DNA of 64,000 nucleotides from Candidatus Hydrogenedentota bacterium (GCA_029565395.1 JAKQOG010000119.1:1-64000); one strand, 5' to 3'. Positions 1 through 10,450 are shown, counted from the first letter of the stretch. Program-made: numbers and translations. The notes: generated by a model not told the origin, from the sequence alone.

Positions 1-1
1 C

Positions 2-451
2 CCCTGCGGCGATGACCGGTATTACAACAACATATTCACCGGCAGGGCCAACATGCAGGCCTATGATAAAGCGCGCATGCCCGTCACCATGGAAGGCAAC
101 GTCTTTCTTCGCGGCGCAAAGCCCTGCAAACACGAAAGCAACCCACTGCTTAAACCGGACGTCGATCCGGCCATCAAGCTGATGGAGCAATCCGGGGCAT
201 TCCAACTCGAACTCAACTTCGATCCTGCCTGGGCCGCGGAACGCACCCGGAAACTCGTCACCACCGAACTCCTGGACAGAGCCAAAATTCCCGATCTCCC
301 TTACGAAACCCGCGATGGCACACCGCTGTGCATCGATACCGACTATTTCGGCGCGAAACGGAACGCCCAAAACCCGTTCCCCGGGCCTTTTGAACTTTCG
401 GAGAGAAAGAATCAGATTTTGAATGTCTGGCCGGTTCACATGGCACAGTGA
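2..451 (+). CDS. C-terminal part of a right-handed parallel beta-helix/polysaccharide-degrading type protein (truncated by window start)
   Basis: Frame is open from base 2 (PCGDDRYYNNIFTGRANMQAYDK...), so the ORF at 53 is an internal Met; beta-helix-like 'NNIFTGRANMQAYDKARMPVTMEGNVFLRGAKP'. Confidence 0.45.
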   Translation, partial: PCGDDRYYNNIFTGRANMQAYDKARMPVTMEGNVFLRGAKPCKHESNPLLKPDVDPAIKLMEQSGAFQLELNFDPAWAAERTRKLVTTELLDRAKIPDLPYETRDGTPLCIDTDYFGAKRNAQNPFPGPFELSERKNQILNVWPVHMAQ

Positions 452-673
452 AGAAATTAGTAGCTCCGAAATCTGTTCGGAGATGAACTAGCCATACCTT
501 CTCTGATGGACGATCTTCTCATTTATAATCGCCCATTTGGATATGGGCGTTACTACCGGAGGCTTTTAAAAGATGCAGGGGTGAATTTGCTTTAGAGGGA
601 GGGGGTGGTCTAGCCTTTGGCAGGGAGAATTTGCGCGGGTATATGCGGTAATGGAAAGGTTTTGATTGTGTTC

Positions 674-2596
674 ATGCGTGTGACGGGAATTGTATTGGTT
701 GCAGTGTCGTGTGTAACGTATGCGGAGGAGGGGGAGTCAGCGCTGGAGCGTGTTCTGTTTAATAATGAGGGGCTGGTGGTAGATCTTGCGGTGGGGTTGT
801 GGGCGCAACCGTTCCCTGTGGAGTATGAAGGACCGGGTAAAAATGCGCTGCTGGTCGCGACGTCAGATGTGCCGTTCAACGGGATCTATTTGTTTGAGCC
901 GGAGCGGGGGCAAGAGGGGCCGATGCCGGTGTTCGCACCAGGGCGCCGGCTCGCGGAGGGAATGCATAATCTGTCGTGTTCGTATATGGACGGCAAGTGG
1001 CTGCTGACGAGTCCCGGGCAAATGTATCCGGAGTTTATGCAGACACAGTTTCAAAACCCGGTGGCGATTCCGCTGAAGAAGATGGTGTATGCGGGACGCG
1101 CGAATCAGTGGCGGTTTTTCGATTATAACGGCGATGGGGCATCGGATTTGATCCTGGGGGTAAGCGATTGGCGGGACTACGGCTGGGACAATGCGTTCAA
1201 TGAAAAAGGCGAATGGACGCATGGGCCGCTGCACGGGTATGTATACGTGGCGCGCAACAAGGGCAGCAATGCCGCTCCGAAGTATAAGAAGCCGGTGAAG
1301 GTGAGAACGGGGTGGAAGAAGGTGGATGTCTTTGGCGCCCCGTCGCCCAACTTCGCCGACTTTGACGGCGATGGCGATCTTGACCTTGTCTGTGGGGAGT
1401 TTTTGGACAAGCTGACGTATTTCGAGAATGTGGGAAAGCGGTGCAAGCCGCGCTATGCAAAGGGACGTTATCTCACGTATCAGGGCGAGATCATTCGCAT
1501 GGAACTCGAAATGCTGCAAGTGACCGCGTTCGATTGGGACAAGGACGGGCGCACGGACCTGATTGTGGGGCAGGAGGACGGGCGCGTGGCGTTCATGAAG
1601 AACACGGGGGACGTGGCGGAGGGCATGCCGCAGTTTTTGCCGCCGGTGTTTTTTCAGCAACGCGCGGAATATCTAAAGGTGGGCGTATTGGCGACGCCCT
1701 TCAGCATGGATTGGGATAATGACGGGGACAGCGACCTTATCGTGGGGGACACGGCGGGCTTTATCAACTTTGTGGAGAACCTCGGGGGAGGCGCACAACC
1801 GAAATGGGCCGCGCCGGTGCACCTAAAAGCAGGTGGCGGGATTATCCGGATTCAGGCCGGCCCGAACGGTTCGATTCAAGGTCCGGCGGAGGCGAAGTGG
1901 GGATACACCGTCTGCAATGTGGCGGATTGGGATCATGACGGATTAAAGGACATCGTCATTAACAGCATTTGGGGTGAAGTGCTCTGGTATCGCAATGCGG
2001 GAACGAGCAACGTGCCCGCACTGGAGAAAGCGCGTCCGATCGAGGTTGCGTGGGAAGGTCCAACACCGAAACCAGCGTGGTGCTGGTGGCAGCCGAAAGG
2101 AAAGCAGTTGGTGACGCAATGGCGAACCACGCCCGCGGTAATTGATTGGAACCGGGACGGTTTGAACGATTTGGTCATGCTCGACACCAAGGGGTATCTT
2201 GCTTTCTTCGAGCGCAAAAAAGTAGAAGATCGCCTCATCCTTTTGCCCGGAAAACGTATTTTCAAAGATGAAAAAGGGAAATCGCTGCGCTTGAACAACA
2301 AAATCGCGGGAAAGAGCGGACGCCGCAAATTCACCTTCGCCGACTGGGACCTTGACGGGAAAATGGATATTTTGATTAACGGCGAGAACATCGATTTCCT
2401 ACGCAACATTGGCGAAGGGGACTTTCCCGCTCAATTTAAGAACGAAGGGCCGGTGGATTCCCGGGAACTCGCGGGGCACGACACGTGTCCCACGGTCGTG
2501 GATTGGGACGGAAACTCCGTGCCCGATCTGCTCATCGGCGCGGAAGATGGTTGTTTTTACTTTATGAAAAATCCGCACCAGAAAGAAATATCGTGA
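674..2596 (+). CDS. Secreted FG-GAP/VCBS repeat (beta-propeller) protein
   Basis: Eight DWDxDGxxDLxxG-type motifs (DYNGDGASDLI, DFDGDGDLDLV, DWDKDGRTDLIV, DWDNDGDSDLIV, DWDHDGLKDIV, DWNRDGLNDLV, DWDLDGKMDIL, DWDGNSVPDLL). The in-frame ATG at 674 gives a signal peptide MRVTGIVLVAVSCVTYA. Confidence 0.85.
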   Translation: MRVTGIVLVAVSCVTYAEEGESALERVLFNNEGLVVDLAVGLWAQPFPVEYEGPGKNALLVATSDVPFNGIYLFEPERGQEGPMPVFAPGRRLAEGMHNLSCSYMDGKWLLTSPGQMYPEFMQTQFQNPVAIPLKKMVYAGRANQWRFFDYNGDGASDLILGVSDWRDYGWDNAFNEKGEWTHGPLHGYVYVARNKGSNAAPKYKKPVKVRTGWKKVDVFGAPSPNFADFDGDGDLDLVCGEFLDKLTYFENVGKRCKPRYAKGRYLTYQGEIIRMELEMLQVTAFDWDKDGRTDLIVGQEDGRVAFMKNTGDVAEGMPQFLPPVFFQQRAEYLKVGVLATPFSMDWDNDGDSDLIVGDTAGFINFVENLGGGAQPKWAAPVHLKAGGGIIRIQAGPNGSIQGPAEAKWGYTVCNVADWDHDGLKDIVINSIWGEVLWYRNAGTSNVPALEKARPIEVAWEGPTPKPAWCWWQPKGKQLVTQWRTTPAVIDWNRDGLNDLVMLDTKGYLAFFERKKVEDRLILLPGKRIFKDEKGKSLRLNNKIAGKSGRRKFTFADWDLDGKMDILINGENIDFLRNIGEGDFPAQFKNEGPVDSRELAGHDTCPTVVDWDGNSVPDLLIGAEDGCFYFMKNPHQKEIS

Positions 2597-2634
2597 TGGT
2601 TATGATTTCCCTGGTGGAACGGTCTGAGACAGCA

Positions 2635-3291
2635 CTAGATTAACGAACCTTCTTTCTCCCTGCACAGAAAATGGTGGAGGCCGGTTCCGGCATATTCACC
2701 CACCTTGGCTAATAAAGCCGTCTGTTTATTGTCGACTTTCACGCCGGTCTTGGTATAGAGATCCAGCACCGCTATCACCTGGCCCTGATGCTTAAGCGGG
2801 ATCACATAATGCCCATGGGTCTGCATACCCAGCCACTGGGTGTCATGCCGGGAATCGGTAAAACAATCTTCACACACCAACACTTGGCCCGATTGTGCCG
2901 CACGGCCGCACAGGCATTTCCCCAGCGGCACGAATGCTTCGTCATCCAGAAAATCCTGACTGAACTGTCCGCGTGTTTTTATGAGCCGAATCCCGCCGGC
3001 AGAGTGATCCATCAGGAAAAGAATCGCTTTGCCCTCTGGATTGCACCCGATAAATCTGGCTAAAAAATCCAATGCGTTGCTAATCAATTCTTCCAGAGAA
3101 CGCGGTAGCTGTGCGAGCGCTTCCAGGGCGTTTACCTGATTGCGGTTTTCAGCATGGTGGAACGCCGCAGCGGTGATAAGGATGTGAGCATTGCAAAAAC
3201 TGCATTTCCCCTTTTTCCCGATATGTTTTACGGATATCTTCAAGATATGCCCACAAGAGGGACACGGAAAATCGGTCATGCTCATGAACAA
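2635..3291 (-). CDS. GAF-domain protein with N-terminal zinc-ribbon
   Basis: N-term CPSCGH..KGKCSFCNAHI zinc-ribbon; central GAF-like domain (CLCGRAAQSGQVLVCEDC, HYVIPLKHQGQVIAVLDLYT). Confidence 0.7.
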   Translation of the reverse strand: MFMSMTDFPCPSCGHILKISVKHIGKKGKCSFCNAHILITAAAFHHAENRNQVNALEALAQLPRSLEELISNALDFLARFIGCNPEGKAILFLMDHSAGGIRLIKTRGQFSQDFLDDEAFVPLGKCLCGRAAQSGQVLVCEDCFTDSRHDTQWLGMQTHGHYVIPLKHQGQVIAVLDLYTKTGVKVDNKQTALLAKVGEYAGTGLHHFLCREKEGSLI

Positions 3292-3486
3292 CCTCTACAC
3301 ATGCTGAAATCATTTAATCTGCGTATTGCACATTTTTGACTTTGTTTCTTTAAAAAAAATAATTCTTTTCAATTCAAACAGTGGAAAAGTATGTTTTATT
3401 CCTGTGCTGAAAATTTGATAGCTCCCATCGGCGGGCCATACACAAAACCATTGCTAGTATGAAAACAACTCTGTTTTCGAGTTAAG

Positions 3487-4236
3487 ATGGTCCGCATTAT
3501 GGATTCCAAGGAACCAAGCATGGATAAACCACTAACACCAGCAGTTACACACGATACCTTTTCACGCGCGTTTTTTTGGGGCGTGCCATTCACCGTCCCA
3601 ATAATTGTGGCGGGTCTCACTTCGCTCTTTTACCCTGTGTGCCCGCCCCGGATGATTTGGCTTCCCCTCATCCTCGTCTACTGGGCAACGATCTGGACCT
3701 ATACTGTGATATATCGCATGAAGCGGGGCGGGGTGTTCACTGAAGAACGCTTCAAACTAACCTTGAAGTTGCAGGGCAAACACCTCCCGCTGCAGTATCT
3801 TCTAATCTATGGCCCGCTCGTGTACGCCATCCCGCTTTTTATCATCAATTTTTCCGCGAAACTCTCAGCGGCCATGTATGCGGCGATCATTCTTGCTTCA
3901 CTCATTAATGGATTTTCAGAGGAAGTGTATTGGCGGGCCTGTCTAGACGATGCGGGAAAAAATGCAGGAGTGCCGGAAAGGAAACGACTGGCCTTCGCAC
4001 CAGTCGCCTTCGCCCTCTGGCACACGGCATTTGTGATCCACTTCTATCCATGGAACCGGACATGGTGGGCGGCATGGGCCGGGATCATGGCGATGACATG
4101 GGTCAGCGGTCTGGTCTGGCTTTGGGTAATGCACCGATCAGGACGCCTCGTTCCGCAATGTGTATATCACGCCAGCGCCAACTTTCTTAATGTTTTCCCG
4201 ATGCTCCTGATCAACGTGCTGCATGTCTCCTTTTAA
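3487..4236 (+). CDS. CPBP family intramembrane metalloprotease (CAAX protease-like)
   Basis: Multi-TM protein with EExxxR-type motif (FSEEVYWRACL) and later FALWHTAF / YHASANF motifs. Confidence 0.75.
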   Translation: MVRIMDSKEPSMDKPLTPAVTHDTFSRAFFWGVPFTVPIIVAGLTSLFYPVCPPRMIWLPLILVYWATIWTYTVIYRMKRGGVFTEERFKLTLKLQGKHLPLQYLLIYGPLVYAIPLFIINFSAKLSAAMYAAIILASLINGFSEEVYWRACLDDAGKNAGVPERKRLAFAPVAFALWHTAFVIHFYPWNRTWWAAWAGIMAMTWVSGLVWLWVMHRSGRLVPQCVYHASANFLNVFPMLLINVLHVSF

Positions 4237-4323
4237 GCACTCCTTCTATCGCAGCGCCGATGCTCATCATGCTACAATGCGGCGGGTTAAGTTCGGAGAG
4301 GACGAAAACGAGAGGAAACCATT

Positions 4324-5625
4324 ATGGCACGAAGCATGGATCGCAGACATTTTCTGAAGATGGCGGCAGCAGGCGCAATGGCAGGGCCACTTTGGGCCAC
4401 AGGCTGTACCACCACGAAAAAACCGGCGCCCCGCCCCGCGCCAAGCGAGCGCGTGGTCTTGGGCGCAATTGGCCTGGGCTGGCAAGGTCCGGAAAACTTG
4501 GGCAAGTTTCTCTCGTTTAACGATGTGCAGGTGGTTGCCCTCTGCGATGTGGATACGAACCATCTCGCTAAAGTAAAGGGAACTGTGGACCGCACTTACG
4601 GTAATACCGATTGTGCAGTCTATAACAATTTCGAAGAGCTGCTCGCCCGGACCGATCTCGATGCCGTGAGCATCGCGCTTCCGGATCACTGGCATGCCAT
4701 TCCCGCTATTGCCGCGGCCAACAAAGGCCTCGATATTTATGGCGAAAAGCCCATCTCACACCTCCTGCTGGAAGGCCGTGCGATGGTAAACGCCGTGGAG
4801 AAAAACAAACGCATCTGGCAGACGGGTAGTTGGCAGCGCAGCGTGGCGGATTTTCACAAAGCCGCGGAATTGGTGCGCAACGGGCGCATCGGTAAAGTAA
4901 AGTATTGCGAAGTTGGGCTGTTCGCCGGATATGACGATTATGCCGGCACAAAAGACCAAACGGCCTATTGCCCACCCCCGCCGGAACTCGATTACGACCG
5001 GTGGCTCGGCCCTGCGCCGGAACATCCCTATTGCCCTGCGCGGATTCACAAGAACTGGCGCTGGGTCATGGCATACGGCGGCGGCCGTATCATGGATTGG
5101 GTCGGCCACCATCTCGACATCGCGCATTGGGGGCTCGGTCTCGACCGCACCGGACCGATCGCTGTCGAAGGCACGGGCGTTATTCCTCCATCGGACGGCG
5201 TCTGGGACGCACCGCCGGAATACGATTGCGTAGCCACCTACGAAGATGGCCTGCAAATCCACATCAGTAGCAAATTTCCTGGCGGCGCGAAATGGTATGG
5301 CGAGCACGGATGGATTCATGTGGACCGGGGAATTCTCGAAGCCGAACCGAAGTCTATTCTCGATGAGGCCATCGGAGAAAATGAAATTCATCTCTATACG
5401 TGCCGCGATCACTTCCGTAACTTTATCGACTGTGTCAAAACGCGCAAAGAAACCATTGCCCCCGCCGAGGTCGCGCACCGCAGCGCCTCGGTCGGCCATC
5501 TCTGCAATATAGCGCTGTACACGGGCCGAAAAATCCGGTGGGATTCTGAAAATGAACAAATCTTAAATGATGCCGCCGCAACAGACATGCTTTCCCCCAA
5601 CTACCGTGCGCCCTGGAAACTGTAA
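4324..5625 (+). CDS. Gfo/Idh/MocA family oxidoreductase, Tat-exported
   Basis: Twin-Arg leader MDRRHFLKMAAAGAMAG; Rossmann GxGxxG-like AIGLGWQG; EKPISH motif. Confidence 0.85.
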   Translation: MARSMDRRHFLKMAAAGAMAGPLWATGCTTTKKPAPRPAPSERVVLGAIGLGWQGPENLGKFLSFNDVQVVALCDVDTNHLAKVKGTVDRTYGNTDCAVYNNFEELLARTDLDAVSIALPDHWHAIPAIAAANKGLDIYGEKPISHLLLEGRAMVNAVEKNKRIWQTGSWQRSVADFHKAAELVRNGRIGKVKYCEVGLFAGYDDYAGTKDQTAYCPPPPELDYDRWLGPAPEHPYCPARIHKNWRWVMAYGGGRIMDWVGHHLDIAHWGLGLDRTGPIAVEGTGVIPPSDGVWDAPPEYDCVATYEDGLQIHISSKFPGGAKWYGEHGWIHVDRGILEAEPKSILDEAIGENEIHLYTCRDHFRNFIDCVKTRKETIAPAEVAHRSASVGHLCNIALYTGRKIRWDSENEQILNDAAATDMLSPNYRAPWKL

Positions 5626-5787
5626 CGGCTGTATGCATTCACAATACGTGCTTCCTTTTAGCAGACAAAGCCATAGTAGATGTGTAGTAAAAAAATTCCC
5701 GTTTTATTGTCAGAAATATCTTTTTGACATGTATTTTCGAGTGAAGACAGCGGTTCACGCGCAAAAGCAGACATCGAAAAACATTTT

Positions 5788-5816
5788 TTGACAGAATTTT
5801 TTACTTGAACGATAAT
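5788..5816 (+). promoter_or_regulatory. Candidate sigma70 promoter of the PASTA/InlB-repeat protein gene
   Basis: TTGACA (5788-5793), 17-bp spacer, GATAAT (5811-5816). Confidence 0.5.
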
Positions 5817-5900
5817 AAAGTTAATGGCTAGTTGGCAAGAGAAATGCGCGGTATTCATCATCATGGAATTCATGCCAATATCATCTCAGGAGTGAATGCA

Positions 5901-8900
5901 ATGTCAACACAAAGAATGAGTGTTATGGTTGCAACCATACTTGTCGCCATGGGAAGCGCCATTGGATTCGCAGGTGCGGAAAACCCAGTCACGGTTCAGA
6001 AAGAATCCGTGGAAACCCTCTCGCATCAAGGAAAGCTCAGGGCCGTGGTGCCGAACGAGGAAACAGTCACCCTCACCATTGCCGTCACAGGTACAGGCTC
6101 CACCGCGCCTGAACCTGGAGCATATGAATATTCCGTAGGACAAATGATTAGTATCAACGCAGTGCCAACCAGCGGCAGCGGATGGGCTTTCGATCATTGG
6201 GAAGGCGATATAGGAAGTGCTGATCCCGGCTCTATCAACATAACCATAACGATGGACCAGAACAAAACGGTTACGGCCGTCTTCTTGGAAGCGGACTGGA
6301 CGTTAACCCTCCAGAAAACGGGGAATGGAGAAACTTATCCTGTTTCCGGCGAATATGCCTTTTTCGATGGCGACACGGTCAATGTCAATGCCAATATCAT
6401 CGCGGATGGCGATGCCTTCGACCAATGGACCGGCGACCTAATGAACGGCACGGATGCGCAAAACGCCTATCAAGAGGTGACTATGGACCAGAATCGCAGC
6501 CTCACCGCGCAATTCGTTCCTGGCGACTGGACCCTCACCATCAGCACGGCAGGTTCGGGCATTGGAAACATCAGTCCGGGAATCGGAGTTTTTTCCTATC
6601 TGGCCGGCCGCACGGCCTTCGTCAATGCCAACACCTCTTCCGAAAACTATTTTGCCGGATGGACCGGCGATGTGACGACGTATAACCCATCTCTCAATAT
6701 CACCATGGAAGGCAATAAGGCCATCACGGCGAATTATGCGGAATCAGGCTATGCACTCACGGTGGCGTCGGAAGGGCAAGGCTGGGTTGATCCAACGGGC
6801 GCCTTCTACCTGGCCAGTAATACGGAACCCATTTTACGGGCTTATCCAGCATTCGGCTATATGTTTTCCGAATGGACCGGGGACCTCCCCACGGGCGCCG
6901 ATGCCGGTAATCCAGAATTGCCCGTGTTAATGGATCAAGATCGGAGCCTGACCGCCCATTTCGTCCAAATAACCTATACGCTCACCCTTATCCTTGAAGG
7001 AGAAGGAACTACCACCCCCCCAAGCGCCCCGGATCCTGGTTTTCAGTATGAATACACGCCAGGGGATCTCGTTGAGATTGAAGCCTCTCTGGGAACGGAT
7101 GGCTGGGCTTTTAGCCACTGGACCGGTGACATTGGCGGCAATAGCTCTGCCAGCCGGAGCCTGAGCATCGCCATGGACCAAAACCGAACCATCACTGTAC
7201 ATTATGTCCCCGCAGACTGGACTCTCACAATTGGTTTCACGGGAGATGGAGATACATGGCCTGCGCCTGGCAGCTACGGATTCATCAATGGTTCCTATCA
7301 ACGTATCCTGCCGATCCTTCATGAGGGGGGAGACGCCTTTGATCATTGGGATGGACTGCCCGCCGGACACGATCCGCTCCAGGCTGATCAGACGGTTGTG
7401 ATTTCCGGCGATTTGAACCTGACCGCAGTGTTTGTCACAGGCGATGTATTCCTGACCACGAACGTGGCCGGCGATGGAACCACAGAATATCTCTCCCATC
7501 CCGCAGGGGTGTATGCCTTCAAACAGGGACAATATGCTCCACTGGAAGTCCGTCTGGCCTCTGATTCCTTCTGGGGCGGATTTTCCGGAGATCTGAACAC
7601 CTATGATTTATCGTATTCTTTGCTTATGGACGCCGACAAGAGTGTCACCTATAATCTAGCCACCTCTGGATACCACCTTGTCGTTAATCAATCAGGGGGC
7701 GGGTCGATAAATCCATCCGGAACAATAGGGTATGCGGCCGGCGCCACACCCGCAATTCACGCCATTAATGTGGGAAACAAAGTATTCACCCAGTGGACCG
7801 GCGACCTCCCGGACGGGGTAGACCCCTCTGATCCCGATCCAGTCATCCTCATGGACCAGGACCGGACGATTACCGCCACCTTCGAGACCGGCAACTGGTA
7901 TTTGTACCTTCAGGCCATGGGAAATGGAACCACTGATCCCTCTCCGGCACAATACTGGTTTATGGATGGACAGGCCTTCGAAGTAACTGCCATCCCAGGT
8001 ACGGATGAATTCAACCATTGGATGGGGGATGTGCCGGAAGGCCAGGATCCTGCCTCCCTTACCCTTTCCGGAATTATGGATCGCAACCGGGAATTAATCG
8101 CCATATTCACCCCCAGCACGGTCACTGTGCCGGATCTGTCAGGGAAAACGGCGGATCAGGCTGCATCCATTTTAGCAGTGTTGGGCTTATCCTTGGGCGA
8201 AGTATCACAGGAATATAGCGACACAATTCCGGTAGACTATGTCATTTCTCAAACTCCCGAAGCAGGTGTCATCGTGGCATACGGCTCCACCGTGGATATC
8301 GTCGTTTCGCTGGGACACTGCTATACCCAAGTGCCGAATTTGGGCGGACTCACTCAGGAAGAAGCAGAGTCTGCATTGGAATCTGCGAGTCTGATCTTGG
8401 GCACAGTCACCCAGGAATACAATGACTTTGTGCCGGAAGGGCAAATCATCGAGCAAAACCCGGTGTACGGTTTGGTGATATTGTGTGATTCCCCGGTGAA
8501 TATCGTTATTTCGCTGGGACACTGCTATGCCCAGGTGCCTGCTCTGATTGGTCTCACGCAGGCTGAAGCGCAAACCGCACTAGAGGCGGCGAGTCTGGTG
8601 TTGGGCACAGTCACCCAGGAATACAGCGATCTCGCGCCTGAAGGACAAATCATCGGGCAAACCCCGGCGCAAGATTCAACCGTTTCGTGCGGCGATCCGG
8701 TGAATATCGTTATTTCGCTGGGACACTGCTACGCCCAAGTGCCTGCCCTGATTGGTCTCACACAGGCTGAAGCACAGGCTGCCTTGGAAGCGGCGGCTCT
8801 GGTCTTGGGTACAATAACCCAGGAATACAGCGATCTCGCGCCGGAAGGGCAAATCATCCAGCAAGACCCGGCGCAAGATTCCGTCCTTTCCTGCGGCGAC

Positions 8901-9440
8901 CCGGTGAATATTGTTATATCATTGGGGCTCTGCTATGCCCAAGTGCCAGACTTGGCTGGCCTCACGCAAACAGAAGCGCAAACAACCCTGGAAGCAGTGA
9001 GCCTGACCCTCGGAATGGCAACCCAGGATTACAACGATCTCGTTCCGGAAGGGCAAATCATCCAGCAAAATCCAGCGGCGGGTTCGGAGGTACCGTGTGA
9101 AGCCGCTGTGGATATCGTCGTGTCCCTTGGCCCCTCGTATGATGGATTGCTCATGGTGGATCAGGATGGCGACAGCCTCGTCAGCCTTTCTGAACTATTT
9201 CGGATAATCCAATTCTACAATTCTGATAGTTTTCACTGCGACGCAAGTACCGAAGACGGGTACGACATCGGCCCCGGCGATACCACCTGTACGCCATACG
9301 ACAGCGATTACAGCCCCCAGGACTGGCGCATCACCGTCCACGAACTCCTGCGTGTTATTCAGTTTTATAATTCCGGCGGATATCACTACTGCCCCGATGA
9401 CGGCACGGAAGACGGTTTCTGCCCTGGACAAGCTCGTTAA
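5901..9440 (+). CDS. Large secreted repeat protein: ~9 InlB/Bacterial-repeat (Flg_new-like) units, 5 PASTA domains, C-terminal EF-hand/dockerin-like module
   Basis: Start at ATG 5901 (SD AGGAGTG) gives signal peptide MSTQRMSVMVATILVAMGSAIGFAGA. Repeats of FDHWTGD...MDQNRTITAxF, then five ~68-aa PASTA units, then SLSELxRxIQFYNSGGYH module. Confidence 0.85.
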   Translation: MSTQRMSVMVATILVAMGSAIGFAGAENPVTVQKESVETLSHQGKLRAVVPNEETVTLTIAVTGTGSTAPEPGAYEYSVGQMISINAVPTSGSGWAFDHWEGDIGSADPGSINITITMDQNKTVTAVFLEADWTLTLQKTGNGETYPVSGEYAFFDGDTVNVNANIIADGDAFDQWTGDLMNGTDAQNAYQEVTMDQNRSLTAQFVPGDWTLTISTAGSGIGNISPGIGVFSYLAGRTAFVNANTSSENYFAGWTGDVTTYNPSLNITMEGNKAITANYAESGYALTVASEGQGWVDPTGAFYLASNTEPILRAYPAFGYMFSEWTGDLPTGADAGNPELPVLMDQDRSLTAHFVQITYTLTLILEGEGTTTPPSAPDPGFQYEYTPGDLVEIEASLGTDGWAFSHWTGDIGGNSSASRSLSIAMDQNRTITVHYVPADWTLTIGFTGDGDTWPAPGSYGFINGSYQRILPILHEGGDAFDHWDGLPAGHDPLQADQTVVISGDLNLTAVFVTGDVFLTTNVAGDGTTEYLSHPAGVYAFKQGQYAPLEVRLASDSFWGGFSGDLNTYDLSYSLLMDADKSVTYNLATSGYHLVVNQSGGGSINPSGTIGYAAGATPAIHAINVGNKVFTQWTGDLPDGVDPSDPDPVILMDQDRTITATFETGNWYLYLQAMGNGTTDPSPAQYWFMDGQAFEVTAIPGTDEFNHWMGDVPEGQDPASLTLSGIMDRNRELIAIFTPSTVTVPDLSGKTADQAASILAVLGLSLGEVSQEYSDTIPVDYVISQTPEAGVIVAYGSTVDIVVSLGHCYTQVPNLGGLTQEEAESALESASLILGTVTQEYNDFVPEGQIIEQNPVYGLVILCDSPVNIVISLGHCYAQVPALIGLTQAEAQTALEAASLVLGTVTQEYSDLAPEGQIIGQTPAQDSTVSCGDPVNIVISLGHCYAQVPALIGLTQAEAQAALEAAALVLGTITQEYSDLAPEGQIIQQDPAQDSVLSCGDPVNIVISLGLCYAQVPDLAGLTQTEAQTTLEAVSLTLGMATQDYNDLVPEGQIIQQNPAAGSEVPCEAAVDIVVSLGPSYDGLLMVDQDGDSLVSLSELFRIIQFYNSDSFHCDASTEDGYDIGPGDTTCTPYDSDYSPQDWRITVHELLRVIQFYNSGGYHYCPDDGTEDGFCPGQAR
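8118..9131 (+). repeat. Five tandem PASTA-domain repeats (within the 5901-9440 CDS)
   Basis: Five units of the form VPxLxGLTQxEAQxALExAxLxLGxVTQEYxDxxPEGQIIxQxPxxxxxVxxxxxVxIVxSLG, ~68 aa each. Confidence 0.8.
9153..9440 (+). other. C-terminal tandem EF-hand/dockerin-like four-Cys module, copy A
   Basis: MVDQDGDSLVSLSELFRIIQFYNSDSFHC...[45 protein letters not shown]...EDGFCPG. Confidence 0.75.
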
Positions 9441-9482
9441 GGCATATAGAAAAGAGTACGGGCGATTATTGTGCACAGGAAA

Positions 9483-9506
9483 CCCCCTTGAGGGGGCTTC
9501 TTTCTT
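9483..9506 (+). terminator. Candidate intrinsic terminator
   Basis: CCCCC-TTGA-GGGGG hairpin followed by CTTCTTTCTT, 42 bp after the stop at 9440. Confidence 0.4.
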
Positions 9507-9538
9507 AATGCTGTTGAGGCGGACGGTGGCGGATGAGA

Positions 9539-10450
9539 TTAATTGCCGGACGTACTCGGCGGATGGAAAGGCAAATCGCCCGCCAGCGACAGCAGGAATT
9601 CCTTGGTTGTGCCCGCATCCCACGCCACCGCGCCCACCTTGCTGAAAATTTTCTCGCCGGTCTTGGAAAGAATCATCGTCGTGGGGAATCCGGATATCTT
9701 CAACCGCTTAAGCATTTCTTCGGAAATGGTGTACACCGGGACATCATGCGGATACTTTTCAAGAAAGGCCTTTACCTTCTCCGGTGACTCATACGAAATC
9801 AATGCGAACGCAACCGCTGGCTCTTGCTTCACCTGGGCATATAAATTCGCGAGATTGGGCATCTCGGCACGGCACGGCACGCAACCGGTGGCCCAGAAAT
9901 TTAAAAAGACCGCCTTGCCTTTCAGATCGGCAAGTTTCACAATCGTGCCATCCATGCCCTTGAGTTCTAAAGTTGTCAGCGGGTCTGGACCCGCCACATA
10001 GGGCAATTCCGGGAATTCCATTTCCGCATCACTGCGCAAATCCATCTTCGGAACATCAGAGAAGCTATCCCTGGTAACATGCCTGACCACGCGCTTCACC
10101 GGGTCCATAAGCAAATCATTGTCGGGCAGATGCGCCAGAAACGCCAGTAAAACAACCGCCAACAGGGTGTTACTGGAAGGCCGCACCCAGGTGCGCCGGG
10201 AGAGCAACCCGCTGTTGGGGAAAAGCAGTTGCAACAGGCGGAGTCCGCTCAAAAAAAGCACCGGAATCCCCACCGCGACCGCCAATGCCATCGCAATCCC
10301 CGGAAAATAATATCGCTCGGTGGAGGCTCGAAGCGTTCCCGACAAAAAACTGCCCTTCCCGCTGGTTAGAAACAAATATCCAAGCGCGGCATTGGCTGTA
10401 ACGGCCAAAACCACTCCGATCACATGCACAAGAATGGCGAATTTTCTCAT
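9539..10450 (-). CDS. TlpA-like thioredoxin-fold protein with N-terminal membrane domain
   Basis: VKLADLKGKAVFLNFWATGCVPCRAEMPNL (WxxxCxxC) redox motif; ATG at 10450 begins MRKFAILVHVIGVVLAVTANA. Confidence 0.8.
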   Translation of the reverse strand: MRKFAILVHVIGVVLAVTANAALGYLFLTSGKGSFLSGTLRASTERYYFPGIAMALAVAVGIPVLFLSGLRLLQLLFPNSGLLSRRTWVRPSSNTLLAVVLLAFLAHLPDNDLLMDPVKRVVRHVTRDSFSDVPKMDLRSDAEMEFPELPYVAGPDPLTTLELKGMDGTIVKLADLKGKAVFLNFWATGCVPCRAEMPNLANLYAQVKQEPAVAFALISYESPEKVKAFLEKYPHDVPVYTISEEMLKRLKISGFPTTMILSKTGEKIFSKVGAVAWDAGTTKEFLLSLAGDLPFHPPSTSGN

